From Trichobilharzia szidati (taxonomy: Eukaryota; Platyhelminthes; Trematoda; Strigeidida; Schistosomatidae), in assembly GCA_944472155.2 (NCBI GenBank), contig OX235275.1:58297228-58361227 (forward strand): a DNA stretch of 64,000 bases, in the 5' to 3' direction. The position numbers were made by a program, and so were the translations under genes. The notes beneath the pieces were generated by a model. That model ran no database searches, was not told the origin of the DNA, and saw nothing but the letters and a program-made list of their open reading frames with translations. Shown here in pieces: positions 29,986 to 38,850 of this stretch. Every line of letters begins with the position of its first letter. The first letter of the stretch is position 1.

Positions 29986-30515
29986 AATGTGATGTAACCT
30001 GTTGTAATGACTGCTAGTCCTACCTGATGAGATGTAGGAGAATAGATGTGAATGAAGAGGGTGCTGAGAGTTAGATAATATGAGTTTATCTCATCTCTTG
30101 CATAATTGCAGGTGTCTGTCAACTGCGATAGTGACGAGCTAGCTGACTTAGTGGTACACCACTTGTAATAAGACTCTATGGTGAATTATAAGTAACCTGT
30201 TGAGTGGTATTTCGCTGTCATTTTCCTGAGGGTGATTGGTTCCCGCTAATGGTTACACCATAATTGTTACGGTCTCGATGTGGTCACTGTTGTCACTGTT
30301 ATCGACTTCCCAGTTAATAATTAGGACAGTCGACTTCCATTCAATCGGTGCCCACGGACTCCCAACACTTCTGTATCACATTTTCTCATTTATTTTGCGA
30401 TTTCAGTAGCCGAGCCAGCCTTAAATATTATGTGGACAGCCTATGCCTCCATACTTACTTCTCCTTTCATCAAAAAGGTCATAATATTCATACATAACAA
30501 ATTTGGCGATGGATT
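29986..30515. other. possible LTR retrotransposon leader
   Basis: Lies between the LINE and the gag. 'aacaaatttggcgatgg' at about 30497-30513 just before the gag would suit a primer-binding-site region, but no LTR pair could be shown in the window. Confidence 0.3.
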
Positions 30516-31350
30516 TTGCTGAAGATGGACCCACTGCGTTTAGAGAAACTAATGGAACAGCAGCTAAAAATGATGGAAATGCTTGCTGGTCTACAGATAT
30601 CACGCCCTGCCGATTCATCTACAGCCAACGACAGCATTGGTAGTAGCATCTCAGAATTCGTTTATGATCCAGGTGCGAAAGTGACTTTTGACACCTGGTT
30701 TCGCAGATATGAAGACCTATTTCGAGTAGACTTTGCGGATAAAGATGATGCCTGGAAAGTACGGCTTCTAATTCATAAATTGGGAGCAGATGAGCTAGAT
30801 AAATATTGCAACTTAAATCTCCACAGAAGCACAGTGAAAGATCATTCGATGAAACTGTGTATACCCTTCGTCATCAGTTTAGTGATCAGAGATCTTTATT
30901 CAACATTCGATATCATTGCATGAAACTAGTTTTGAACGAAAATGATGATATCCATACTCAGTTGGGTATAGTCAATCGCACGTGTGAACGTTTTAAATTG
31001 AAATTGCTCTCAAAAGACCAGTTCAAGGTATTGATTTTCATTTTTGTGGTTTACAGTTCCACAAATTCGCTAACATGCGCACACGCCTATTAAATCGTCT
31101 GAAACAAGATCCACGAATGACTTTGAAAGACGTCGGTGAAGAATACCAGCGTTTAATCAACATTCATAACGATACCAACCTGGTGCAGTCTGGCAGCCAA
31201 AACTCAGCAGAAGTGCATTCGATGCATCCAGTACCGTCGACATCAACCGCACCGCGTCATCCTCAGCATAAACCACCATCAGCCTGCTGGTACTGTGCCT
31301 CCTGGCATTTAAAGCAGTTGAAAATGTTAAGCGAAACTCCGTATTTAAAC
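30516..31350 (+). mobile_element. Gypsy-like LTR retrotransposon gag remnant
   Basis: Three overlapping frames form one decayed gag. The first (30516 to about 30825) has the capsid start EFVYDPGAKVTFDTWFRRYEDLF and WKVRLLIHKLGADELDKY. A frameshift then leads to SDQRSLFNIRYHCMKLVLNEND and LGIVNRTCERFKLK (about 30870-31030). A second shift leads to MRTRLLNRLKQDPRMTL and EEYQRLIN (31075 on) and a zinc knuckle start CWYCASWHLK (31287). No protease, RT or integrase follows. Flatworm Gypsy-type gags of this layout are well known. Confidence 0.75.
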
Positions 31351-31464
31351 AGTTGGAAAAATCAATGTCACATTTTAAAAAATATTAACAATCAATGGGA
31401 ATTCAGTAAATTCAATCATGCAGGTGCAAAAAATCAATATTGACGAGTCACTAGTGTATATATC
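31351..31464. other. junction, no recognised feature
   Basis: Short AT-rich junction between the gag remnant and the 3' side of an antisense PLE. Confidence 0.35.
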
Positions 31465-32316
31465 ATAAATGGAACGAGTGAAATTATACCGGGAACAATT
31501 CAAAGTGAGAATAGTGACAATAGTAAAAATTGACGCAATAAAGGAAACGGATACAAAATGATTAAACAAAATGAGAAAATTAGTAGAGCCAACATATGAC
31601 TGGGGATTACCATACTTTAGAATAGAGGGATTAAGACTATGAAAGTCGCAGGGTTTGGACAAACGTCTTCTGTACACAGAACTCTGTCTTTTCTATTTCG
31701 ATAGCCAAAGCTTTAGCAATACAGATGAGTCGGGTATGAAGTTTTTGGGCAAATTGCGTTTCGCCTTGTAGATGACCTTGTAGGATGATAATTATCGACC
31801 AGATGTTCAATGGTAGAGATTCTGATTGCTCCACTTCCACCTCTTCGTAACCACGAAGGATAATGTTCTTGCACCCTCTTGGAAAAAACTGGAGTCGACA
31901 ACTGAAGTGCTCAGCTCCATACGAGCAGGTGAAGTGATAAACACACATAGACTTGGTCAACAGCGAGATCTTATCCTTCAGGCTATTGAGCAGTAATGAT
32001 TGACTAGTAAAGGTTATTCTCAAAGATGAAGCAGGTAATGCTGTTTTCAAATACTGTGAGATCCTTCTTTTAATGATATCAGAAGCTAAGTCACCTTTGA
32101 ATTCCAAGCTCATGCACAGCATTTTCTTGGGAACAGATGATAAGTCACATTCCATAGGGTTTGACTGCATATTCTTGTCTATAAAACGTGGTGGAAATCC
32201 ATTTTCTATTAAAATTTTCCTCAAAAGACTTAACTCATCCTCCACAGTATCAGGGCTACATATGCGCCGGAGGCGAGTGGCAAGCGACCGGGTGTGAAGG
32301 CCATTGAACGGACAGG
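31465..32316 (-). mobile_element. PLE-B copy, antisense (PLE3-like)
   Basis: Minus-strand order: LHTRSLATRLRRICSPDTVEDELSLLRKI, linker (CMSLEFKGDLASDIIKRRIS), endonuclease start SMCVYHFTCSYGAEH, then a frameshifted middle (31910-31780) and the C-terminal RLICIAKALAIEIEKTEFCVQK. The 3' region to 31465 aligns with 40220-40400 of PLE3. The endonuclease YIGR box is destroyed. It is joined upstream to a different PLE copy. Confidence 0.75.
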
Positions 32317-32434
32317 AATTGGACAAACTTATTTCGAAGACTGAGTTTATGTCAGTCTTGTGATCTGTATCCACAAAGTGAGAAAATGTGGAATTGTTGA
32401 CTAACTTTATGACTCTCTTATATAACCACGTCAC
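31637..32434 (-). CDS. chimeric PLE ORF across two elements
   Basis: A 265-residue frame. Residues 1-40 are the C-terminal endonuclease region of one PLE (VNNSTFSHFVDTDHKTDINSVFEI). It then continues in frame into the linker of a second PLE (LATRLRRICSPDTVEDEL) and a broken GIY-YIG domain (CVYHFTC, then FFPRGCKN where RVQEH is expected). The mosaic is the result of two adjacent copies. No function is expected. Confidence 0.7.
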   Translation of the reverse strand: MTWLYKRVIKLVNNSTFSHFVDTDHKTDINSVFEISLSNSCPFNGLHTRSLATRLRRICSPDTVEDELSLLRKILIENGFPPRFIDKNMQSNPMECDLSSVPKKMLCMSLEFKGDLASDIIKRRISQYLKTALPASSLRITFTSQSLLLNSLKDKISLLTKSMCVYHFTCSYGAEHFSCRLQFFPRGCKNIILRGYEEVEVEQSESLPLNIWSIIIILQGHLQGETQFAQKLHTRLICIAKALAIEIEKTEFCVQKTFVQTLRLS

Positions 32435-32737
32435 AGAATTATACGAAAAGTAGTGCGTTTTAAATATAGTGTTGCCTCAAAGAACGTCTTAGCTATTATT
32501 TTTCGGTGTTTCGATGATAGTAATTCAATAGTTGTGTCTCCTTTAAACTGTAAAGTCATATATGTGCGTTTCTTATGCATAGTTTGCAGGCATTTCTCTC
32601 TATCTGTTCTCCACATGGAGATTTTAACAAAATTTTCAGGATATCCATTCTCATAGGATAAGTCTCCTACTTTCCTTATTTCATCGTCAAGAGTGTCGAT
32701 TGTGCAGACTTTTCTAATAAATAACATCAGAGTACTG
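32317..32737 (-). mobile_element. PLE-A copy, antisense, internally deleted
   Basis: Frame 32727-32431 holds the linker: IRKVCTIDTLDDEIRKVG, ENGYPENFVK, YMTLQFKGDTTIELL and KTFFEATLYLK. The first half of the endonuclease is absent and the C-terminal piece follows at 32434-32317. Its upstream continuation (NVPYAYKRNLIS) is at 33503-33545, beyond an inserted RTE-b. Confidence 0.75.
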
Positions 32738-32755
32738 ATGAGATTTCATTTGTAT
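32738..32755. repeat. target-site duplication, left copy
   Basis: ATGAGATTTCATTTGTAT. The right copy at 33503-33520 differs at one base. The target lies in PLE-A coding sequence. Confidence 0.82.
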
Positions 32756-33502
32756 TGAAGAGGACTGATAGGAAGACTCTAGAAGATCTGGATTTCACAG
32801 ATGAATTATTGCTTGATGTCACAGAAACTCGAAAACTTGCGGACAAAAACCAACAAACTGCCTGAAGAGGCAGGCAGAGAACATAGAAAAGACGTAGGTG
32901 ATGGAAATAACCAACTAATGGATAGCAGCAACAACTGGCATCAATCACCATCAACAGGAGAGATTTGATTGAGGTTACTTTCTTCAATTAACCGGTCAGG
33001 AAGCACGGTTTCAACCGCAGACAGTCGGACAGCACGGATGAAGATGTGGAAGTCAGCCTGAATCGGAAAAGTTAAATATGGCGTCATCAATATGAAACCT
33101 GTTTGTAAATCTTTTGCACTCAGATAGCATATAAAATAAGATTCGGATTTTCAACACAAACGTGAAATCGACTGGCTAGCGCGTCACGCAAAGCATTTCC
33201 AACAGGTTGCAGACCTTTATGAACAGCCTCCTGCTCTGAATCCATACTGAAGTTCAAATGGCTGGCCGGCCAGAAAGAATAAGCAATAAGAGACTGTGGC
33301 TCGAGACGAACCAACCAAGAGCCGACTGCTGAGAAAATAAGTAGGAGAAAATGTAGATGTATTGTGCATAAATGGAAGAGGCCGTCGAATGATATCACGC
33401 ACCAGGCCAATGCTGGAGTAGAAACCTAATAGAACCAGGTGAAGATGTGTTGTTGAAGCCCAGTGTTCCGCTGGGAACCCAGAAGAATAATAATAACAAT
33501 AA
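32756..33502 (+). mobile_element. RTE-b LINE inserted in a PLE
   Basis: 5'-truncated copy starting 'aggactgataggaagactctagaagatctgg' (LEDLDFTD-like relic of the FADD motif), then C-terminal remnants and the 3' end 'gttccgctgggaaccc' plus an AATAATAATAACAATAA tail. An 18-bp duplication brackets it within PLE-A. Confidence 0.85.
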
Positions 33503-33545
33503 CTAATGAGATTTCTTTTGTATGCATAAGGTACATTGGACAAAA
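33503..33545 (-). mobile_element. PLE-A upstream remnant
   Basis: On the minus strand it encodes SNVPYAYKRNLIS, matching VPFKYKRNLVKTL of PLE1. It joins directly to 32737 if the RTE-b and one target copy are removed. Confidence 0.75.
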
Positions 33546-33797
33546 ATGGATATATTAGTCACCACCATGCTCCTGTCCATCCCAAGCAAAATACTAAGCT
33601 GCATCATCCTGGAGAGAATCAAACATGCTCTGGATGAGTAACTTTGACCGGAACAGGCTGGATTCAGGAGAAGCAAGTCATGCATTGATCAGATCGCCAC
33701 ATTACGGATCATCATTGAACAAAGTTTTAAATGGCAGTCACCCCTCTATCTCAACTTCATCGACTTTGAAAAAGCCTTTGACAGCGTCGATCGAGAG

Positions 33798-34172
33798 GTG
33801 ATTTGGAAATTACTTCGCTACTACGAGGTGCCACCGACAATTATACATCTCATCCAACAGTTGTACGACAATGCTGCATTCCAGGTAATCCAAAACGGGA
33901 AACTTAAGGAATCCTTCGAAGTGAGGACAGGAGTAAGACAAGCTGGCTGCCTACTATCGCCAATGATATTCCTGATTGCTGTAGAGTGGATAATGCGACA
34001 GACAGCTGCGGGCAATGAGGAAATAGGCATAAAGTGGACTCACACAAAGAACTTGGAGGATCTGGACTTCGCCGATGGTATATGTCTGATTTCCCACAAA
34101 CTGGAAGATATGCAAGCGAAAAGCAACAAGTTGGCAGAAGAAGCATCCAAGATAGGACTTTACGTCAGGTGA
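33798..34172 (+). CDS. RTE-a reverse transcriptase palm (fragment)
   Basis: A 124-residue frame from just after motif A (WKLLRYYEVP), with LIQQLYDNAAFQVIQNG, GVRQAGCLLSP (motif B region), KWTHTKNLEDLDFADG (residues 80-94) and LAEEASKIGL. The second aspartate of FADD is Gly (GGT at 34077-34079), which removes a metal-binding residue. A two-base slip after GLYVR ends the frame. Homologous copies at 3013 and 7953-8375 keep FADD. Confidence 0.75.
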   Translation: MIWKLLRYYEVPPTIIHLIQQLYDNAAFQVIQNGKLKESFEVRTGVRQAGCLLSPMIFLIAVEWIMRQTAAGNEEIGIKWTHTKNLEDLDFADGICLISHKLEDMQAKSNKLAEEASKIGLYVR

Positions 34173-34432
34173 ACATTGAGAAAACAGAGGTGATGAAGAT
34201 TCCTGCACAAGAACAACAACAACAGACAACAATCAGCATAAATGGGAGGAACTTGAAAGAAACAACCTCTTTCACCTACCTAGGAAACATCGTTTCAACT
34301 ACAGGCGGAACTGATGAGGATATCAAAGTGAGGATCGGGAAAGCAAGACAAGCTTTCACAACTCTCAAGTCTGTGTGGAGGTCAACAGCACTCAGCATCA
34401 AAAATAAGATCCGATTTTCAACTTCAATGTGA
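34034..34432 (+). CDS. RTE-a C-terminal segment (fragment)
   Basis: From about residue 48 this frame carries QVNIEKTEVMKIPA, QQQQTTISINGRNLKETTSF, TYLGNIVSTTGGTDEDIKV and FTTLKSVWRSTALSIKNKI, the conserved region after the RT fingers in RTE LINEs. The first part is out of frame. It ends in a frameshift at 34415. Confidence 0.65.
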   Translation: MDSHKELGGSGLRRWYMSDFPQTGRYASEKQQVGRRSIQDRTLRQVNIEKTEVMKIPAQEQQQQTTISINGRNLKETTSFTYLGNIVSTTGGTDEDIKVRIGKARQAFTTLKSVWRSTALSIKNKIRFSTSM

Positions 34433-34895
34433 AGTCAGTGCCACTTACTATCCGGATCAGAGACTTGGCGCGTCATAAAGAGCATCTCAAACAAACTACA
34501 GACCTTCATTAGAACAGTTGTCTTGGCTCTATACTCGAAATCAGATAACCAGAAAAGATAAGCAATAGAGATCTCTGGCAATGAGCATACCAACCAGGAA
34601 CCGATTGTGAAACAAATAGGCAGAATGAAATGGAGATGGATTGGCTGGCCATACTTTGAGGAAACCATCAAGTGACATCACTAGACAGGCCATTGCTCGA
34701 GTGGAACCCGAACGGGAAGCGGCGAGTTGGTCATCAGTGCAAGGATAACTTGGAGGAGGTCATGTGAAGAGGAGATGAAAACGTGTGGGCAGACATGGAG
34801 CCAGGTGAAGACTCTGGCAGAGAACCGAACGCAATGGAGACGCACGGCTGAAGCCCTATTTTCCTCTATGAATTACAGGAAACAATAATAATAAT

Positions 34896-35129
34896 ATGCT
34901 TTTTTCGGAAAACCCTGTGCCAGATACACTTAAAATCAAGAGGTTCAGGTATATAAATGTGTGGATAATAATCAAGTTAATCATTATAATAGTGACAAGG
35001 ATAAGCTCATTCAAGTATTTATATACTCCAATTAGTCAATTATTGTGAATGTATAAAGTAGACTGTACTTATTTATAGTCGTGGATGGAAATAATGACCA
35101 TCGCCTCATAGCGACCAGATAACAGAATG
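34896..35129. other. no recognised feature
   Basis: AT-rich interval after the RTE-a tail. No feature supported. Confidence 0.4.
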
Positions 35130-35290
35130 TTTGCTGTTTAGTGAAACTCAAGACGCGCATATTTCTTCCTATTTGGGACTCATCCCCTAAATGGTATTCC
35201 CACTCAGAGTCGAACACAACACCCAGTTTTCTAATGTCAAAGAGTTCTCCATCAAGCTTCCATCCACTGAATAAAATCACGATAATCTTC
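35130..35290 (-). ncRNA. Sm-alpha type 1 hammerhead-like relic
   Basis: Minus strand: a B-box-like GTTCGACTC, then GAGTGGGAATACC, core GGGATGA, helix II GTCC-CAAATA-GGAA, GAAAT, then GCGCGTC, and TTGAG. The order and the CGCGTC cleavage-side triplet match the Schistosoma hammerhead. Two core changes (CTGATGA to GGGATGA; GGAC to GGAA) probably inactivate it. The 116-codon frame here is incidental. Confidence 0.65.
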
Positions 35291-35705
35291 TGAAATTGTT
35301 CAAGCGTACATACTAAAAACCAAGATATCAGCAGATACTGACAGTTTCGGTCGGCTGTAAAAATCGACCAACGGAAATACAAAATTGACTGAAAGACAAA
35401 ATACTTGGTAAATATTAAACTATGGAACTAAGGTTAAAGGATGCAGTTCAAACACGGTATAATTATAATAAAAATAAAAATAATATTTACAGTAATTTGG
35501 CTATACCCGGAAAGAAAGCCACTATAGGTTGTTCATCTAACCACAGTTAATGCGTCATCAATATTTCAACAGTTTCCTGCCCAACATATATCGAAGATAT
35601 ACATGCAATACACACATAGCAGTGAAAAAATAATCTTGGAATTACGATAACTTTGACAATGTGAAGAAAAACACAAATGTTCAAGTCTTAATTTGTTATG
35701 ATGTG
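35291..35705. other. no recognised feature
   Basis: AT-rich sequence without a supported gene. Confidence 0.4.
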
Positions 35706-35865
35706 ACTGGTTACAGGTTTGATCACGAGCTGACGTCATCCTTGTGTGGGACTCTTCACCTGAACGCACGCACTAGGGTTGGAGCGCAGGAGCTTCCATT
35801 TGTGAGGTGAGCTTGTAGACCACTTAGCCACTGGAACCTGAACCAGTAACCTGTGAACCAACAGC
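35706..35865 (-). repeat. Sm-alpha type 2 element, degraded, antisense
   Basis: Minus strand: CCAGTGGCTAAGTGGTCTACAAGC head and a GGTGAAGAGTCCCACACAAGGATGACG core relic. Paired in inverted orientation with 35985-36150. Confidence 0.6.
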
Positions 35866-35984
35866 TGAATAGTCATAAACAGCAGGGTCAACCAAGTCAG
35901 ACAGGCGGACAGTTCCATGCTGATGACAGTAACTGGTGGCTGTGCTACATATATATATACATAGCGAGTCGGACATCTAAATGG

Positions 35985-36155
35985 ATCAGAGTAATTGAAT
36001 GGTTCAGGAGGTGACCTTACTACCGGAAGGTCCCTGTTCAGTTCGAATCCCAGTTTACTGCGTACTGACGAAGAGTCGCAAACCAGGATGAAACACCTGT
36101 GGTGTCAAGTGGTTCTCTAATTGATGTCGCTTTACGATCGGACCTGTAAAACACG
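35985..36155 (+). repeat. Sm-alpha type 2 element, degraded
   Basis: B box CAGTTCGAATCCC (36039), then CTGACGAAGAGTCGCAAACCAGGATGAAACA and 'gtggttctctaattgatgtc'. The core carries the same 3-base insertion as other type 2 copies. Confidence 0.65.
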
Positions 36156-36329
36156 AGCAACAACCAATACACATCCCTCAAGAAGTGAATATCATGACCC
36201 AATGATCTAGCAAATAGCTCATCTGTTGCATAACAACGTGGTCGGAAGGACTCACTAGTGTGTGAAGCGTTATCTAAAGAATCAAATGAGCGCATAAACA
36301 ACAAGAATTATTCAACAACTATCTTCTTA
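36156..36329. other. no recognised feature
   Basis: Short interval without a supported feature. Confidence 0.35.
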
Positions 36330-36785
36330 AAATTCTCTCTCAATTATTAGACAGAGAAAACACCAAGAATGCTAGAGAATTTTTAGGAGCCTGGTATTCC
36401 AGTGAGTCATCAATCAGTAGACACATCGAGATAGACAAAATTTGCCAACCGATAAGAGGGAAATCTCACACACAAAGGATCAGAGTTCAAGTCAAGGAAA
36501 CAATCAACACAAATACCAACACAAGTAGCCTAGAGGGTGTAAAAACACACAAAAACAGCCAATCAAGTCCTGGGGCACACACCATGAGAAATGACTAATA
36601 ATAAACTCGTGGAGAAATCTAAAAATGCTGACTTCAGCAAATTGAAGTATGCTCTCAAGATGCTGCTCAGTAGGGGAATGAAAGCTTCGTAAATTAACTA
36701 TCCAGCTCAGATAAGACAACCACATCAAAATCATCCTCCTGAGCTACAAATCTCCCCCATCATTTCTAACATTTCACATCACTCT
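36330..36785 (+). mobile_element. PLE-P 3' fragment
   Basis: Starts at NTKNAREFLGAWYSS-like coding sequence (36360-36400), then INRHIEIDKICQPIRG and the 3' region in the same order as the antisense copy at 24890-25610. The hairpin motif is at 36654-36685, and the terminal piece GAGCTACAAATC ends near 36765. Confidence 0.78.
36654..36685 (+). ncRNA. PLE-P 3' hairpin, degraded
   Basis: CTCAAGATG, a weak hairpin GCTGCTCAGTAGGGGA, then ATGAAAGC. Counterpart of 25007-24976. Confidence 0.4.
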
Positions 36786-36789
36786 GTTT

Positions 36790-36985
36790 ATTGAGTCGGT
36801 GGCACAGTGGTTAGGACTCTCGCCGACCATGCACATGGTCCGGGGTTCGATCCCCTGCCGGCGCACACCCGATATCTATGGTCGGCCTGAATTTGGGCTA
36901 CCGATATCCATGCTGAAAGTTCCATACTTGTACTGAAAATACGGTGTAGAATCAAGCTGTAAATCAAAAAAAAATTTTTACTCCC
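36790..36985 (+). repeat. SINE-T2
   Basis: Head GTGGCACAGTGGTTAGGACTC, B box GGGGTTCGATCCCC, body ACACCCGATATCTATGG and TACGGTGTAGAATCAAGC, then an A tail (36965-36975). Closely matches 60903-61090. Confidence 0.85.
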
Positions 36986-36999
36986 ATCGAAAGAACCAG

Positions 37000-37325
37000 T
37001 GACCAGTAGGGTGCAGCAGGTCGGGTGTGAGGACAAATACTCGCCGAAGACATTGGAGAGGGGTCGCGCTATGTCGTGAATTGGCAGAAGTTAGAATTCA
37101 TGGGCCATTCGATCGGGTCCCAGTGGCTAAATGGTATACGAGCTCGCCTTGTAACCAGAAGGTCCTGGGTTGGAATCCCAGTGGGTGTGTACTGATGAAG
37201 AGTCCCAAACTAGGACGAAACATCTGTCCAGTACTCCCAGGTTTTCCAATGGTTCTCTAACTGATGTCAGCTCATGATGAAATCCTGTAACCAATCAAAT
37301 CCCTACAAACCAACACTTGAGAATA
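37000..37325 (+). repeat. Sm-alpha type 2 element, well preserved
   Basis: 5' part GGGTGCAGCAGGTC, tRNA-like head CCCAGTGGCTAAATGG (37119) and GGGTTGGAATCCC (37168), then the hammerhead-like core: CTGATGA (37192-37198), three extra bases, helix II GTCC-CAAACTA-GGAC (37202-37216), GAAAC (37217-37221). Ends 'ctctaactgatgtcagctc' and 'accaacacttgag'. It is the best type 2 copy, but the insertion between box and helix would disturb the fold. Confidence 0.8.
37192..37221 (+). ncRNA. hammerhead-like core of Sm-alpha type 2
   Basis: CTGATGA, AGA, GTCC, loop, GGAC, GAAAC. Canonical spacing has no AGA between CTGATGA and helix II. The insertion is shared by most type 2 copies here. Confidence 0.6.
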
Positions 37326-37439
37326 TATATCGACTGAACGACTTCTCAAAGGTTTTCACAAGCTCTATTTCAGAAGAATTCTATTCTTTAATTGTTTTTT
37401 GTGGTTTGAAGATTCTGTAGTGACTGGTTTAATTTTCAC

Positions 37440-37639
37440 TATCCCTACCCTAAAAAATTCTTTCTTCTTCTAGGTGAGGGACCAAAAACATTTCCAACCG
37501 GCTGCAAGTCGTTATGACCGACTGTCTTTCGCGCACACAAAAGATCAGATGGTTAAGTAGGATTAGTGAAAAGAAATCCTGCCAACGAACCAATCCAGAG
37601 CCTGATGCTCGATATATATATATATATATTAATAGACAG
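37440..37639 (+). mobile_element. RTE-b LINE fragment, left of a PLE
   Basis: Order 'atttccaaccggctgcaag', 'gatcagatggttaag', 'ccaacgaaccaatccagagcc' matches the RTE C-terminal region (RISNRLQVVMTD-like). An AT run at 37612-37631 follows. It resumes at about 38850 beyond an antisense PLE. Confidence 0.65.
37612..37631. repeat. (AT)n microsatellite
   Basis: Alternating AT run next to the PLE5 3' end. Confidence 0.85.
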
Positions 37640-38850
37640 AAGACAAGTAGTTCAGCGAAGAGTCTCTTATCGGCGAATTCATTTTCATAGCTGTACAATC
37701 GCAAATATATATGGTTGTTTTATATGTGTGTACATTAAATTTGTCAAACGAAATTACAGTTATTAAGTTCAGGTGAACTAAGTGTTGATATAAGAGGGTG
37801 GTAACATAAGTGATTAGTTGTCACAAACGATTGTTAAAAAAGATTTACGTAATTACATGAATTCCGGGGTTCGAACCCCGGCCGGCACACTCCTTTACCT
37901 CGTTAAGCCAGAAATAGTGCTGGTGAGAAGGAAAGGTTGGGCATGAGGCTAGCAACCTCATCCTGTAAAATAAACACTGCTACAGAAACTTCAAGTAACT
38001 AACTTGAAGCCCTATGTTCCACTGGGAACGTGAAGGAATGAAAAAAAAAAAAAATTACATGAACAGTTTAATGAAAGAGTTGTACTCAGGGTGTACATGG
38101 AAACAAAATATACGGGATTACACAAGGGTTTTAAGTAAAAAAATAAGCAAACAAACAAAAGTTAAGTCAAATCAACACAGTTGTTACCATGGGAGTAGAA
38201 GTGGTTGAATAATTTTCTTTTGTATGCACAGTTCTGGTTCCTCATGCTTAATGGCTAGGGCTTCTGCGATGCAAAGAAGACGGAATCGTACTGTTTTTGG
38301 AAGGTTGTTCTTCTTTTTGTAGATTACTTTGAAAAAGGAGGCGTTTGTTAAGATGAAATGACCAGTGTTGACGAGGTGTTCGATTATTGCACTCCTTATG
38401 CAGCCATTACTTCCTTTCTGCAGCCACGCTGGATAGTGTTCTTTGACCCTTTTTGACAGGATACGCGTTGAACGACCGATGTACCTGGCTCCACACCAAC
38501 AGGTGAACTGATATATACACATAGAATTGGTCAGGTGCGGGATCTTGTCTTTTGGGCTTCTGCAGATCAGTGGGCGACTAGAGAAGACTACTCCCAATGT
38601 TGCCACAAAGAAAGTTCTTCTTAAAGAGGTGGAGATTCTCCTTCTAAGGACATCACTGAGTAGGTGTCCTTTGAAGTCGAGGTTCATATAAAGTATCATT
38701 TTTGGCACAGATGCTGTTTCTTGCTTTTTGATTTTTTGTTTGATGTTATTGTCTACGAATCTTGATGAGTAACAGTTTTGTATGAAGGTTTCTTTCAGGA
38801 AGTTTAGTTCTTCTTCTATGGGATCAGAGCTGCAGATGCGTCGGACGTGA
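37640..38850 (-). mobile_element. PLE5, antisense, in RTE-b, holding a SINE
   Basis: Minus strand: coding from HVRRICSSDPIEEEL to LCIQKKIIQPLLLPW (38845-38184), then an AT-rich 3' region interrupted by SINE-T1 at 37861-38052. The 3' end is near 37640, with the GCTATGAAAATGAATTCGCCGATAAGAG relic of the motif seen in PLE3. RTE-b sequence flanks it on both sides in the other orientation. It is 5' truncated before the linker. Confidence 0.82.
37861..38052 (+). repeat. SINE-T1, 5' truncated, with 10-bp duplication
   Basis: Begins at the B box (CCGGGGTTCGAACCCCGG), middle 'ctttacctcgttaagccag', RTE-like 3' segment 'cttgaagccctatgttccac' (38004-38023), then an A14-type tail. AATTACATGA lies at 37851-37860 and again at 38053-38062. 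Confidence 0.88.

Larger units (their letters stand above)
33546..34895 (+). mobile_element. RTE-a (SR2-like) LINE, longest RT copy
   Basis: Covers most of the RT: PEQAGFRRSKSCIDQIATLR (near 33650-33710), LYLNFIDFEKAFDSVDRE (motif A, near 33750-33800), the thumb and motif B region RQAGCLLSPMIF (33935-33970), and the YxDD position, which reads FADG (about 34068-34079). Then come LVNIEKTEVMKIPA, INGRNLKETTSFTYLGNIVS, and the frameshifted C-terminal region to 'gccctattttcctctatg' with an AATAATAATAATA tail. It is 5' truncated, has a TAG after LDE, and is catalytically dead. Confidence 0.87.

Noticed and set aside
35032..35382. 116-codon minus-strand ORF as a gene
   Set aside because: It runs through an Sm-alpha type 1 hammerhead relic and its B box; no protein family features.
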